From: an uncultured Pelagibacteraceae bacterium
GTDB taxonomy: Bacteria > Pseudomonadota > Alphaproteobacteria > Pelagibacterales > Pelagibacteraceae
DNA length: 64,000 nt
Direction of reading: 5' to 3'
Assembly (NCBI GenBank): GCA_902551985.1
Contig: CACDFI010000005.1
Span: 62,001-126,000, forward strand
The notes beneath the pieces were generated by a model, which was not told where the DNA came from, did not search any database, and saw nothing but the letters and a program-made list of their open reading frames with translations. Position numbers and translations under genes: made by a program. Shown piece by piece: positions 30,460 through 39,738 of this stretch; positions within the stretch are counted from its first letter, which is position 1, and every line of letters starts with the position of its first letter.

Positions 30460-31268
30460 TTAAATTTCTTTTTTATAATAAAACTATTTAAGTGATTAAT
30501 TGGTCCATTTCCTCTTCCAAAGTTTGGTCTTGTCTTTATAGCATTATTTACATATCTAATGCCTAGCTCACAAGATTTCTTTAATGTTTTTCCACATCCG
30601 TAATAGGTAGCAATTGCACTTGATAATGTGCATCCAGTTCCATGAGTATTTTTTGTTTTAATTTTGTTATTAGTAAATATTACAACTTCTTTTTTATTTA
30701 CGAAAACATCTTTTAAAGTTTCAGAACCCAAATGGCCACCTTTTATTAAAACATTTTTAGCACCCAAATCTAACAACATTTTAGCTGCATCTTTCATATC
30801 ATAAATAGATTTGATCTTCATTGTCGTTAATATTTCTGCTTCAGGAATGTTTGGTGTAATTAAATCTACCTCTTTTATAAGTTTTTTTTTCAAAACCAAA
30901 ATTGCTCTATTATCAATAAGTTTGCTTCCACCTTTAGCTACCATGACTGGGTCTAATATAATTTTTTTTAAATTTAAAATTTTTATTGATTTTAATATAG
31001 AATTTACAACTTGCTTAGAATGTAACATGCCGATCTTGACAGAGTCTGGTTTGATATCCTTTGAGGTAAATTCTATCTGATTAGAAATTTCTTTAATTGG
31101 TACAGGCGTTATTGATTTGACACCTTTGGTATTTTGAGCAGTTACTGCTGTTATTGCTGTCATTGCATAAGAACCAAGAGATGTAACAGATTTTATATCT
31201 GCTTGGATACCAGCTCCACCAGAAGAATCTGATCCTGCGATTATTAATACTTTAGAATTAATTTTCAA
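30456..31268 (-). CDS. thiD: Hydroxymethylpyrimidine (phosphate) kinase
   Basis: ThiD phosphorylates 4-amino-5-hydroxymethyl-2-methylpyrimidine (HMP) and its phosphate for thiamine synthesis. The 270-residue protein has [17 protein letters not shown] (about 10-26), the [15 protein letters not shown] motif, DPVMVAKGG and the catalytic anion hole [14 protein letters not shown]. Together with thiE at 50479-51093 it gives the coupling end of thiamine synthesis. thiC, the HMP-forming gene, is absent from the window; SAR11 cultures are known to need external HMP. glmM lies upstream by 1 bp. Confidence 0.96.
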   Translation of the reverse strand: MKINSKVLIIAGSDSSGGAGIQADIKSVTSLGSYAMTAITAVTAQNTKGVKSITPVPIKEISNQIEFTSKDIKPDSVKIGMLHSKQVVNSILKSIKILNLKKIILDPVMVAKGGSKLIDNRAILVLKKKLIKEVDLITPNIPEAEILTTMKIKSIYDMKDAAKMLLDLGAKNVLIKGGHLGSETLKDVFVNKKEVVIFTNNKIKTKNTHGTGCTLSSAIATYYGCGKTLKKSCELGIRYVNNAIKTRPNFGRGNGPINHLNSFIIKKKFK

Positions 31269-31269
31269 T

Positions 31270-32601
31270 TTACTGAATAGATTTTTTAATTATATTTATG
31301 CATAATTTATTTAAAATTGAATCTTTCGACTCACACATAATTCTTATTTTTGGTTCAGTACCAGACTTTCTTACCAACACTCTGCCTTTGTTTTTTATAA
31401 GTTTATTTACTTGAGAAATTGCTTTTATACATTTTGGACTATCAATAATCGACTTATCATTTACTTCCACATTTTCTAAAATTTGAGGAGTGGGATCAAA
31501 TTTATTAAAAAGTTCACTTGCTTTTTTTCTTTTTCTCAGAGAAAAAAGAATTTCTAAGGCAACTAATAAACCATCCCCAGTTGTCGCAAACTTTCCAAGA
31601 ATGATATGCCCTGATTGTTCTCCCCCTAAATTAAACTTATTTTTTTTCATTTTTTCTTTAACATATCTATCTCCAACATCTGATCTGTAAAATTTTATAT
31701 TATTTTTTTTAAAAAATTCCTCTAAGCCATAATTTGACATAAGTGTGCCTATTACTCCACCTTTTAAAATTTTTTTTCTTTTCCATCTCTCACCTAACAT
31801 TGCAAGAATTTTGTCTCCATCGATAATTTTACCTTTTTCATCACATACAATTATTCTGTCTGCGTCTCCATCTAGTGCAATACCTATATGAGCATTTTTT
31901 TTCTTTGTCATTTGACAAATTTTTTCTGGATAAGTAGACCCAGATTTAAAATTAATATTAAGGCCATTTGGAGAAGTACCAAAATTAAAAACTTCAGCCC
32001 CTAATGATTTAAATAATTCGGGACCAGCTTTATAACCTGCGCCGTTAGCACAGTCTAAAACGATTTTTATACCCTTTAAACTGAATGAGGTTGGGAAATT
32101 TTGTTTTAGAATTTTTATATAATTTTCATTCGCATCCTCTAATCTTTTTACTCTTCCTAATTCAATTGGTCCTGAAAGATTTTTATTAATCTCTGAGTCA
32201 ATTAATTTTTCAATTTTTTTTTCAATTTTGTCAGATAATTTAAGTCCGTCTGGCCCAAACAATTTTAAACCATTATCGTAATGTGGATTATGAGATGCAG
32301 TAATCATTATCCCCATATTAGCACTCATTTTTTTTGTTAACATTGCCAAACCATTGGTTGGGAGTGGTCCTAATGTATAAATATGCATACCTGCTGACGC
32401 TAATCCAGAAACCAAAGCTGGTTCAAGAGTATAACCTGATAATCTTGTATCTTTAGCAATAATTGCAGTTTGTTTGTTTTTTTTTAAATTTTTAAAATAT
32501 GTTCCAGCTGCTAATCCGAATTTAAAGAACATTTCACCATTTATTTTTGAGCCATTAACTCTTCCTCTAATTCCATCCGTCCCAAAATATTTTTTAACCA
32601 T
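31270..32601 (-). CDS. glmM: Phosphoglucosamine mutase
   Basis: GlmM interconverts glucosamine 6-phosphate and glucosamine 1-phosphate on the way to UDP-GlcNAc for peptidoglycan and lipopolysaccharide. The 443-residue protein has FGTDGIRG (about 6-13), the phosphoserine loop MITASHNPHYDNGLK with S103, the metal-binding DGDADR and the sugar-specificity loop GEQSGHI. The C-terminus has VRKSGTEPKIRIM. The folP-glmM order is common near ftsH in proteobacteria and is preserved here with 2-bp spacing. Confidence 0.97.
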   Translation of the reverse strand: MVKKYFGTDGIRGRVNGSKINGEMFFKFGLAAGTYFKNLKKNKQTAIIAKDTRLSGYTLEPALVSGLASAGMHIYTLGPLPTNGLAMLTKKMSANMGIMITASHNPHYDNGLKLFGPDGLKLSDKIEKKIEKLIDSEINKNLSGPIELGRVKRLEDANENYIKILKQNFPTSFSLKGIKIVLDCANGAGYKAGPELFKSLGAEVFNFGTSPNGLNINFKSGSTYPEKICQMTKKKNAHIGIALDGDADRIIVCDEKGKIIDGDKILAMLGERWKRKKILKGGVIGTLMSNYGLEEFFKKNNIKFYRSDVGDRYVKEKMKKNKFNLGGEQSGHIILGKFATTGDGLLVALEILFSLRKRKKASELFNKFDPTPQILENVEVNDKSIIDSPKCIKAISQVNKLIKNKGRVLVRKSGTEPKIRIMCESKDSILNKLCINIIKKSIQ

Positions 32602-32603
32602 TT

Positions 32604-33653
32604 TTAATTTTGTAATTCTTTAAATACTTTAAATGCTTGATTAATTTCTTTAACATCATGGACTCTTAAGATTTGAACACCTTGTAAATATGATTGAATG
32701 CAGGATGATATGGTTCCTCCAAGTCTTTCTTTAGTATCATTTTCTTTTGAAATATCCTTAATAAATCTCTTTCTAGACAATCCTAACATTATAGGAAGAC
32801 CCAACGAATGGAAAATAGAAATATTCTTTAAAAGAGTAATATTATGTTTCAAATTTTTTCCAAATCCAATTCCTGGATCTAAAATAATGTTATTATGTTT
32901 AATACCCTTTTTTCTTATATATTTTAATTTCATTTCAAAGAAATCATAAATATCAAGTAATACATTTTTATATGATGGTTTAATTTGCATATTTTTTGGT
33001 GTTCCTTTCATATGATGGATGATAAATGGTTTTCCTGTTTCTTTTAAAAAGTTTATTGTTTTAGGATCATAATCAAGTCCGGATACATCATTAATAAGAT
33101 CAACTCTTAATTTAGACGCTTTCTTCATAACAAAACTTTTTCTTGTATCCAATGAAATAAAACACTTTTTATTTTTTAACATTTGTAAAATCAATTTAAT
33201 TCTATCCCACTCTTTGATAGAACTAACATCATTAGCCCCAGGTCTTGTAGACTCACCTCCAATATCAATTATTTTTGCACCACTTAATAATAGGTTGTTA
33301 ATATGTTTTAGGGCTAAATTTTTATTATTATAAGTACCTCCATCTGAAAAACTATCTGGAGTTAAATTAACAATACCCATTAAGATTGGTGTATCAGATA
33401 ATATTACTCCTTTAAAAATTTTTTTTTGCTTTATTTTTTTTAAATCTTTATTAATTTTTATTTTTTGAATTTTTGGAAGTTTATGAATATCTTTGATATT
33501 AATTATTTTATTTTTTTTTCTGCTTATAATTTCGACCTTGTCAAAAGAAATATGAGCGTTTCCATTTAAAGGAATTGATAGTTTTTTTCTAATATTTTTT
33601 TTAGAGTTTAAACCGAAATAAAAATTACACGCTTTAGTGTAATATTTATTCAT
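32604..33653 (-). CDS. folP: Dihydropteroate synthase with N-terminal extension
   Basis: FolP couples p-aminobenzoate to the pterin diphosphate in folate synthesis. The catalytic core starts near residue 92 with MGIVNLTPDSFSDGG and continues with DIGGESTRPGA, LDTRKSFVMKKA, NDVSGLD, LDPGIGFGKN and GLSRKRF, so all expected elements are present. An extra N-terminal segment of about 90 residues, lysine-rich and without recognised motifs, makes the 349-residue protein longer than the usual 270-290. It sits 6 bp after ftsH and 2 bp before glmM. Confidence 0.94.
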   Translation of the reverse strand: MNKYYTKACNFYFGLNSKKNIRKKLSIPLNGNAHISFDKVEIISRKKNKIINIKDIHKLPKIQKIKINKDLKKIKQKKIFKGVILSDTPILMGIVNLTPDSFSDGGTYNNKNLALKHINNLLLSGAKIIDIGGESTRPGANDVSSIKEWDRIKLILQMLKNKKCFISLDTRKSFVMKKASKLRVDLINDVSGLDYDPKTINFLKETGKPFIIHHMKGTPKNMQIKPSYKNVLLDIYDFFEMKLKYIRKKGIKHNNIILDPGIGFGKNLKHNITLLKNISIFHSLGLPIMLGLSRKRFIKDISKENDTKERLGGTISSCIQSYLQGVQILRVHDVKEINQAFKVFKELQN

Positions 33654-33659
33654 TAGTGC

Positions 33660-35552
33660 TTAGTGCACTATCTTTGGTTTTAAGCCCATTGAGCCAAGCG
33701 CTGAGCTTTGATCATCATCTTCAACTTTGAGATCCTCTTTATTTTTTGGATATATATTTTTATTTACTAAATCTTCAATCTCTGCACCTGTCAAAGTTTC
33801 ATAAGTTAGTAAAGCTTTTGCAAGTTTGTGGAGATCATCAATTTTTTCGGTTAATACTTTTCTTGCTCTGTCATAGCCCATATCAACAAATTTTCTTATT
33901 TCACTATCGACTTTTCTTGCAGTTTCCTCTGACATATTTTGTTGTCTTGCCACCGATCTACCTAAAAATACCTCTTCCTCGTTTTCACCATAAGCAACCG
34001 GACCCATTTCTTTACTTAACCCGGCTCTCATAACCATTGCTCTTGCTCTTTTTGTAGCTTGCTCAATATCGCTGGCTGCTCCTGTTGTTACTTTATCGTC
34101 TCCAAAAATCAGTTCCTCTGCTACTCTTCCGCCCATTGCGATAGCCATCTGGGCATGAAGTTGTTCTCTTGTTTGTGATACTTCATCTCTTTCTGGAAGT
34201 TGCATTACCATTCCTAAAGCTCTACCTCTTGGTATAATTGTTGCTTTATGTATAGGATATGCTGCTTTTTCATTAATAGTTACAATTGCATGTCCTGCTT
34301 CATGGTAGGCTGTTAATTTTTTCTCTTCCTCTGACATAACCATAGATCTTCTTTCGGACCCCATCATCACTTTATCTTTTGCTTCCTCAAATTCTTGATA
34401 AGTTACAATTCTTTTGTTTTTTCTTGCTGCGAGTAAAGCAGCTTCATTTACAAGATTAGCTAAATCTGCTCCTGAAAAACCTGGTGTCCCTCTAGCTACT
34501 GTTCGAAGATTGACGTCAGGAGCCATTGATATTTTTTTTGCGTGTACTTTTAAAATCTTTTCTCTTCCAATTAAGTCTGGGTTTGAGACTACCACTTGTC
34601 TATCAAATCTTCCTGGTCTTAATAGTGCTGGATCTAATACATCTGGTCTATTGGTTGCTGCAATAATAATAACACCTTCATTAGTATCAAAGCCATCCAT
34701 TTCAACAAGTAACTGGTTAAGTGTTTGTTCTCTTTCATCATTACCGCCTCCAAGACCTGCTCCTCTGCTTCTTCCAACTGCATCTATCTCGTCAATAAAT
34801 ATTATGCATGGAGAATGTTTTTTCCCCTGTTCAAACATATCTCTTACTCTTGAAGCACCAACGCCAACAAACATCTCAACGAAATCAGATCCAGATATGG
34901 TAAAAAATGGAACTCCAGCTTCTCCAGCTATAGCTCTTGCCAGTAAGGTTTTACCTGTTCCGGGTGGACCAACTAGAAGGCATCCACGAGGTATTTTTCC
35001 ACCAAGTCGACTAAATTTTTTAGGATCTTTTAAAAATTCTACAACTTCTTCAACTTCTTCTTTGGCCTCCTCTACTCCGGCTACATCATTAAAAGTTACT
35101 TTTCCCTTTATCTCGTTCATCATTTTTGCTTTTGATTTACCAAAGCCCATGGCTCCACCTTTTCCACCTTGCATTTGTCTCATAAAAAAAATCCATACTG
35201 CAATCAAAAGCAACATAGGAAACCAAGATAATAAAATACCAAACAGTGAAGGCATTTTTTCTTCTAGCGGGCTTGCCGAAATACTAACGCCTTTGTCACT
35301 TAATTTTTGTATCAAGTTTGGATCGTCAGGTGCATAAGTACTAAACATTTCTCCATTTGACATTACACCTTTTATATTCTTTCCTTGAATTTCAACTTGA
35401 ACAACTCTGCCATTATCAACTTGTGTAAGAAATTCAGAAAAAATTATTTTATTTTTTTGATTTACCGCTCCTTGCGGGTTCTTAAACATGTTGTATAGGC
35501 CTATTGTCAAAATAACAATTACAGCCCACATTGCTAGATTTTTGAAATTCAT
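33660..35552 (-). CDS. ftsH: ATP-dependent zinc metalloprotease FtsH
   Basis: FtsH is the membrane-anchored AAA protease that degrades misassembled membrane proteins and regulators such as RpoH. The 630-residue protein has two membrane segments (about 5-21 and 104-124) flanking a periplasmic domain, Walker A GPPGTGKT at 195-202, Walker [12 protein letters not shown], second-region homology [19 protein letters not shown] and the zinc motif HEAGH at 417-421. It lies downstream of tilS on the same strand after a 63-bp gap, the normal alphaproteobacterial order, and is followed by folP and glmM. Its modulators HflK and HflC are at 6367-8327. Confidence 0.98.
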   Translation of the reverse strand: MNFKNLAMWAVIVILTIGLYNMFKNPQGAVNQKNKIIFSEFLTQVDNGRVVQVEIQGKNIKGVMSNGEMFSTYAPDDPNLIQKLSDKGVSISASPLEEKMPSLFGILLSWFPMLLLIAVWIFFMRQMQGGKGGAMGFGKSKAKMMNEIKGKVTFNDVAGVEEAKEEVEEVVEFLKDPKKFSRLGGKIPRGCLLVGPPGTGKTLLARAIAGEAGVPFFTISGSDFVEMFVGVGASRVRDMFEQGKKHSPCIIFIDEIDAVGRSRGAGLGGGNDEREQTLNQLLVEMDGFDTNEGVIIIAATNRPDVLDPALLRPGRFDRQVVVSNPDLIGREKILKVHAKKISMAPDVNLRTVARGTPGFSGADLANLVNEAALLAARKNKRIVTYQEFEEAKDKVMMGSERRSMVMSEEEKKLTAYHEAGHAIVTINEKAAYPIHKATIIPRGRALGMVMQLPERDEVSQTREQLHAQMAIAMGGRVAEELIFGDDKVTTGAASDIEQATKRARAMVMRAGLSKEMGPVAYGENEEEVFLGRSVARQQNMSEETARKVDSEIRKFVDMGYDRARKVLTEKIDDLHKLAKALLTYETLTGAEIEDLVNKNIYPKNKEDLKVEDDDQSSALGSMGLKPKIVH

Positions 35553-35615
35553 TTCTATAAGTTAAGAATTATTATCAGTTTAACAAGTGCCAATTTGTTC
35601 CAATTCGCAAATATT

Positions 35616-36668
35616 TTACTTAATTTCTGGAGAAATAATGACAGATTTCTCAAATTTTTCAATTATACATCCTGAAAGTGTTTTTTTTTCCATGTTTTTA
35701 TTGGAACTTAAGTAATTTATCAAATTTTCAACTTTAGCACCTCTAGAGTAATAGTTTTTTTTACCCACTTTTTGGATTATTTCAGAAAACGATCTAAAAA
35801 CAACTTCGTTAGGTTGATCAAAAAAATTCACACTCAAAATAACAGTATTATTTAATGATAAAAAATTTGAATTATCATTAATATTTTTTTTTACGTAGAA
35901 ATCTATCGCAAAGTTACTTTTGTTTAAATTATTTAGAGTTTTTTTGAATTTATCGAAAGATAAACCATCTTCCTCTAATTTTGATACTAATTTTCTTACT
36001 TTAACTCTCATAAAATTTTCATCATTATTAGAGGGATCATCTATTTTAAAATTAAAAGTATTCTTTGATATATATCTCAGATCATTTTTAGTTATATCAA
36101 GCAATGGTCTCACAATTGAAATTTTGTCATCAAATTTTATTTTTGATTTTATATTACCAAATGAACTAAGACCTTTTAAGCCAGAGCCTCTTAATAATCT
36201 TATAAAAAAATTTTCCAATAAATCATCTTTGTGATGTGCAGTTAAAATCGTATCTATTTTTTTATTTAAGCTTTTATTGATAATTAATTTATATCTATTT
36301 TCTCTAGCAAATGATTGTAAATTTGATTTTTTTTTTACTTTTTTAATTGTAAGTATATCGGTCTTAATATTAAATAACTTAAGCTTTGTTTTTACCAACT
36401 TTGCTTCAAGGGTCGATTTTTTTCTCAACTTATGATCTACAATAAAAAAGTAAATTTTTTTTTTATTTTTTAAAGAATAACATTTTGCTAAAAATGCTAG
36501 TGCCATACTATCTGCTCCCCCAGATACAGCTACACAAAAACTATTTGATATGTGGTCAGAAATTTTTTTTTTAAAACTTAAATAAACTCTTTTTATTCTT
36601 GGATCATATAATTTTTTAAAATAAAAATTACGAATTTTCTTTTTTGCACTCAAATTCTTTTTCTTCAT
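35616..36668 (-). CDS. tilS: tRNA(Ile)-lysidine synthase
   Basis: TilS converts C34 of tRNA-Ile(CAU) to lysidine, making it read AUA, a codon that is frequent in such an AT-rich genome. With ATG 36668 as start the protein has 350 residues and the PP-loop motif SGGADS at about 49-54, followed by DHKLRKKS and AHHKDDLLENFFIRLLRGSGLKG. An earlier in-frame ATG (36731) lies deep inside cpoB and is less likely. Even so it overlaps the cpoB end by 41 bp. The order cpoB-tilS-ftsH is common in Alphaproteobacteria. Confidence 0.93.
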   Translation of the reverse strand: MKKKNLSAKKKIRNFYFKKLYDPRIKRVYLSFKKKISDHISNSFCVAVSGGADSMALAFLAKCYSLKNKKKIYFFIVDHKLRKKSTLEAKLVKTKLKLFNIKTDILTIKKVKKKSNLQSFARENRYKLIINKSLNKKIDTILTAHHKDDLLENFFIRLLRGSGLKGLSSFGNIKSKIKFDDKISIVRPLLDITKNDLRYISKNTFNFKIDDPSNNDENFMRVKVRKLVSKLEEDGLSFDKFKKTLNNLNKSNFAIDFYVKKNINDNSNFLSLNNTVILSVNFFDQPNEVVFRSFSEIIQKVGKKNYYSRGAKVENLINYLSSNKNMEKKTLSGCIIEKFEKSVIISPEIK

Positions 36669-37647
36669 AATACTTAGCCTTTTGAAGCACAGATTGAGTT
36701 GCGTCTGGGTACTGTTTTTTAACTCCTGCAATCATCAAGCATCCTTGATCTTTTTCTCCCATCTGAACCAACGATACTCCAAGTTTTAATAAATTCTCAG
36801 GAGCAATTTTACTTTTTGGATATTTTTGATATCCCTCCAAATAAGCAGTTGCGGCATCAGTATACATTTGTCTTATTCTATAAGTTTCAGCATACCAATA
36901 TTGCGCATTGCCCGATAATTCATCATCGGGATTGGTTAAAACAAATTCTCTAAACGCTTTTTCTGCATTGACATAATCCCCAACTTTTAAAAAATTTCTG
37001 GCAAATTGATACTGTTCTTTAGGGCTTGCATCTGGTAATAGTTTTTCTTCAGAATTGAAAACTTCAGAAATTATTGCCTCAGTTTGCTCCACAGTTTCTA
37101 TTACTTGTGAAGTATCAGTTGTAGTCATGTCTTTGTAAGAAATTTCACCTAAAGATTGAGGTTCAGAAGATCCAGGTAATATATTTTTTTGTATTACTTC
37201 TTGGTTTGAAGTAGTTTGATCTGTTTTAGTTAATGAAGTGAGGGAATTATTATCAGTTTTTAAAATTGAATTCTGTTCAATTTGTTCAAACCTTAATTGA
37301 TTATCTTGCTGAACTTTGGATAGCTCACTAGAAAGTTTATCTAACTTAAAATTAATTTGTTCAAATTTGTTGGTTAGTTCCTGAAATTGCATTTCAATAT
37401 CATTTAATTTTAACAAATGTTTAGTTAAAGCTTGTTCTGCTTCTTTAGTTGATGCTCTCTGATTTGTATTTGTATCAGTGCTTTCAGAAAATGATTGGGA
37501 GTAGACTGCCCTTTCTAAAGTTCTAAGATCTTTTTGTATATTTTCTAAAATTTCTCCAACTTCTTGATCTTGTGAGAATGACAAATTGGTTGAAAATAGA
37601 AAAAAAGAAATAAAGTTAAATAAAATTAACTTAATTAATAATCTCAT
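36628..37647 (-). CDS. cpoB: CpoB/YbgF, Tol-Pal-associated periplasmic TPR protein
   Basis: CpoB coordinates outer-membrane constriction by Tol-Pal with peptidoglycan synthesis. The 339-residue protein has a signal peptide (about 1-25), an N-terminal coiled-coil region rich in Q, E, L and K (about 30-120), a low-complexity serine- and threonine-rich linker, and a C-terminal set of TPR-like repeats starting QYQFARNFLKVGDYVNAEKA (about 212-231). This is the normal YbgF layout. It lies downstream of pal across the terminator at 37681-37710. The 3' end overlaps tilS by 41 bp. Confidence 0.93.
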   Translation of the reverse strand: MRLLIKLILFNFISFFLFSTNLSFSQDQEVGEILENIQKDLRTLERAVYSQSFSESTDTNTNQRASTKEAEQALTKHLLKLNDIEMQFQELTNKFEQINFKLDKLSSELSKVQQDNQLRFEQIEQNSILKTDNNSLTSLTKTDQTTSNQEVIQKNILPGSSEPQSLGEISYKDMTTTDTSQVIETVEQTEAIISEVFNSEEKLLPDASPKEQYQFARNFLKVGDYVNAEKAFREFVLTNPDDELSGNAQYWYAETYRIRQMYTDAATAYLEGYQKYPKSKIAPENLLKLGVSLVQMGEKDQGCLMIAGVKKQYPDATQSVLQKAKYYEEKEFECKKENS

Positions 37648-37680
37648 AATTATATTACTAATTATAATAATGGCAAAAAG

Positions 37681-37710
37681 AAGACCCTAACTTTATCATG
37701 CTAGGGTCTT
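37681..37710 (-). terminator. Rho-independent terminator after pal
   Basis: AAGACCCTA (37681-37689) and TAGGGTCTT (37702-37710) form a perfect 9-bp stem around a 12-nt loop. On the minus strand the stem is followed by CTTTTTGCC, a short U-tract. It lies 14 bp beyond the pal stop and should limit readthrough into cpoB. Confidence 0.8.
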
Positions 37711-37723
37711 ATAATATTTAAAC

Positions 37724-38278
37724 TTAATTTGCTTTTACTGTAACAGATCGTCTATTTTTTGACCAAGAAAGTGGATTTGATCCGGAGTCTACAGGTCTTT
37801 CTTTTCCATAACTCAAAACTTTTATTCGATCAGACGAAACACCGTAAGTCATTAAATAGTCTTTTGCAGCATTTGCTCTTCTCTCACCTAAAGCTAGGTT
37901 ATATTCTCTTGTGCCTCTCTCATCAGCATGACCCTCAACAACAACTGTTACATCAGGGTTTTGCCTTAGCCAAGCTGCTTGCTTTCTAAGTGTCTCTCTA
38001 GATGCTGTTGTTAATATTATTTCATTAGTCGCAAAGAATACTCTGTCTGGAACGCCACTCGCAAGTTCCCCAACAGTATCAGAGCCAATATATACATCTC
38101 CTTGCATCAAGGCTCCCAATTTTTCAATTGGAACTGCTTTTTCTGTCTCTGCTGCTTTAGTAGTAGTGCTTGTTGTTGAATCTGTTGTTTTGACAGATTT
38201 CTTAGTCGCACATGCGGTTACGATTAGACCAAACATAACAACAAGAAATACATTTTTTAAAATTTTGTTTAGATTCAT
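37724..38278 (-). CDS. pal: Peptidoglycan-associated lipoprotein Pal
   Basis: Pal anchors the outer membrane to peptidoglycan and is the outer-membrane end of the Tol-Pal system. The 184-residue precursor has a lipoprotein signal with lipobox VTAC, C23 being the lipidated residue, then a threonine- and lysine-rich linker and an OmpA-like domain with VVEGHADERGTREYN (about 120-134) and GERRANAAKDYL. A good Shine-Dalgarno sequence, AAGGAG, lies 5 bp before the ATG, and a promoter can be placed at 38317-38345, so pal can be expressed apart from tolB. Confidence 0.97.
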   Translation of the reverse strand: MNLNKILKNVFLVVMFGLIVTACATKKSVKTTDSTTSTTTKAAETEKAVPIEKLGALMQGDVYIGSDTVGELASGVPDRVFFATNEIILTTASRETLRKQAAWLRQNPDVTVVVEGHADERGTREYNLALGERRANAAKDYLMTYGVSSDRIKVLSYGKERPVDSGSNPLSWSKNRRSVTVKAN

Positions 38279-38316
38279 TTTTGCTCCTTAAATAGAATAT
38301 TGTGAACTTAACCATG

Positions 38317-38345
38317 TAATTAGATGTTTTGTCTACAAAAATCAA
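38317..38345 (-). promoter_or_regulatory. Candidate promoter of pal
   Basis: On the minus strand TTGATT (38340-38345) and TAATTA (38317-38322) are 17 bp apart, leaving a leader of roughly 30 nt with an AAGGAG ribosome-binding site. A separate promoter fits the high Pal level usual in Gram-negative cells. Confidence 0.45.
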
Positions 38346-38373
38346 CCTAATTTAGTAAATACTTGATTTTTCT

Positions 38374-39738
38374 TCAATTTCCTAACAAAGAAGACCACGA
38401 TGGGTCAGAGGCATCTGTCTCAGTTTTTACCAACCTCTCGTTGTATCCAGTTAAATCAATAGACCATAATTTTGCAGAGAAACCTTGACCATCATTATCA
38501 GATTTTGTCTCTCTGTAAAAAATGATTATTCTCCCATTTGGAGACCATGACGGTGCCTCTTGATAGAAATTCTCAGTAAGCAATCTTTCTCCGGTTCCAT
38601 CCGTTCTCATCACACCAATAAAAAATTTTCCTTTATGCAGTTTTGTAAAGGCTATTAAATCGCCTCGAGGTGACCAAACTGGTGTGCCATAAATACCTTT
38701 ACCAAATGATATTCTTTTCACTTTTGATCCATCACTTTTCATAACATAAATTTGTTGATAACCACTTCTGTCAGAGTTAAATGTAATAAATTTTCCATCA
38801 GGTGAGTATGATGGTGAAGTATCTATTGATGGATGATCAGTTAATTTTTCCTGAATATTTGTTTCTAAATCTCTAACCCAAATTTCTGAGTTTCCATCCT
38901 TTGCTAAACTCATTATTAGTTTTTTTCCATCGGGAGAGAATCTTGGTGCAAATGTCATACCTCTAAAATCACCTACAACTTTTTGCTCACCCGTTTGTAA
39001 GTTTACAATATAAACTCTAGGCATATTTCTAAAGTAGGACATATAAGTAATGATTTTATCATCTGCTGGATTAAATCTTGGAGTTAAAACTAATTCGTTT
39101 CCTAGTGTTATATACTTTGTATTGAAACCATCTTGATCCATCAAAGCTAATTTTTTAACTCTTTGTGTTTTTGGTCCTTCTTCAGATACATATATTATTC
39201 TAGTATCAAAATAACCACTTTCACCAGTTAATCGTTCATATACCTTGTCTGAAATTTTATGTCCAACTCTTCTCCAAGAACGCGGTGTTGTTGTAAGAGA
39301 AAAACCATCGACCATCTTTGCACCTAACACATCCCAAAGCTTAAACTCTACATTTATATAATCTTTCTCATTAATTATTTTATGTGTGACTTTGCCTGTT
39401 ATTAAAACTTGAGATTTAATTAAAGCCCAATCTTCAAACCTTGGTTTTAAATGTGCAATATCAGGTTTTTGTAAAAATGCTTCTTTTTCAATTGCATCAA
39501 ATAAACCAGTCTTCACTAAATTATTTTCAATTACTTTTGATATTTCTGAACCTAAATTTTCAATATCGAGAATATTTTTAATTTTATTATTAGACTCGTT
39601 ATTTGTAAAAAATGGTGACACTGAAATAGGCATTGGATCAAGATTACCTCTGGTAATATCAATTTCTACAAGAGAAAAACCAATACTTGGTTTTAAAACA
39701 AAATAAATAAGAAGTATTAAATATAAATTTTTTTTCAT
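38374..39738 (-). CDS. tolB: Tol-Pal system beta-propeller protein TolB
   Basis: TolB is the periplasmic protein that links TolA and Pal. The 454-residue precursor begins with a signal peptide (about 1-22), followed by an N-terminal alpha/beta domain (VEIDITRGNLDPMPISVSPF) and a six-bladed propeller with the typical repeats PRFSPDGKKLIMS, PSYSPDGKFITFNSDR and PSWSPNGRIIIFYRE. It overlaps tolA by 4 bp. Downstream, 95 bp separate it from pal, where a new promoter is likely. Confidence 0.97.
   Translation of the reverse strand: MKKNLYLILLIYFVLKPSIGFSLVEIDITRGNLDPMPISVSPFFTNNESNNKIKNILDIENLGSEISKVIENNLVKTGLFDAIEKEAFLQKPDIAHLKPRFEDWALIKSQVLITGKVTHKIINEKDYINVEFKLWDVLGAKMVDGFSLTTTPRSWRRVGHKISDKVYERLTGESGYFDTRIIYVSEEGPKTQRVKKLALMDQDGFNTKYITLGNELVLTPRFNPADDKIITYMSYFRNMPRVYIVNLQTGEQKVVGDFRGMTFAPRFSPDGKKLIMSLAKDGNSEIWVRDLETNIQEKLTDHPSIDTSPSYSPDGKFITFNSDRSGYQQIYVMKSDGSKVKRISFGKGIYGTPVWSPRGDLIAFTKLHKGKFFIGVMRTDGTGERLLTENFYQEAPSWSPNGRIIIFYRETKSDNDGQGFSAKLWSIDLTGYNERLVKTETDASDPSWSSLLGN

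Noticed and set aside
33655..33668. Short palindrome around the ftsH stop (TAGTGCACTA)
   Set aside because: It has no U-tract, overlaps coding sequence of a conserved gene and is short enough to be chance.
34414..35337. Long plus-strand open frame of about 307 codons opposite ftsH
   Set aside because: It lies entirely within ftsH, has no recognisable domain and mirrors the hydrophobic codon pattern of the antisense of a conserved gene.
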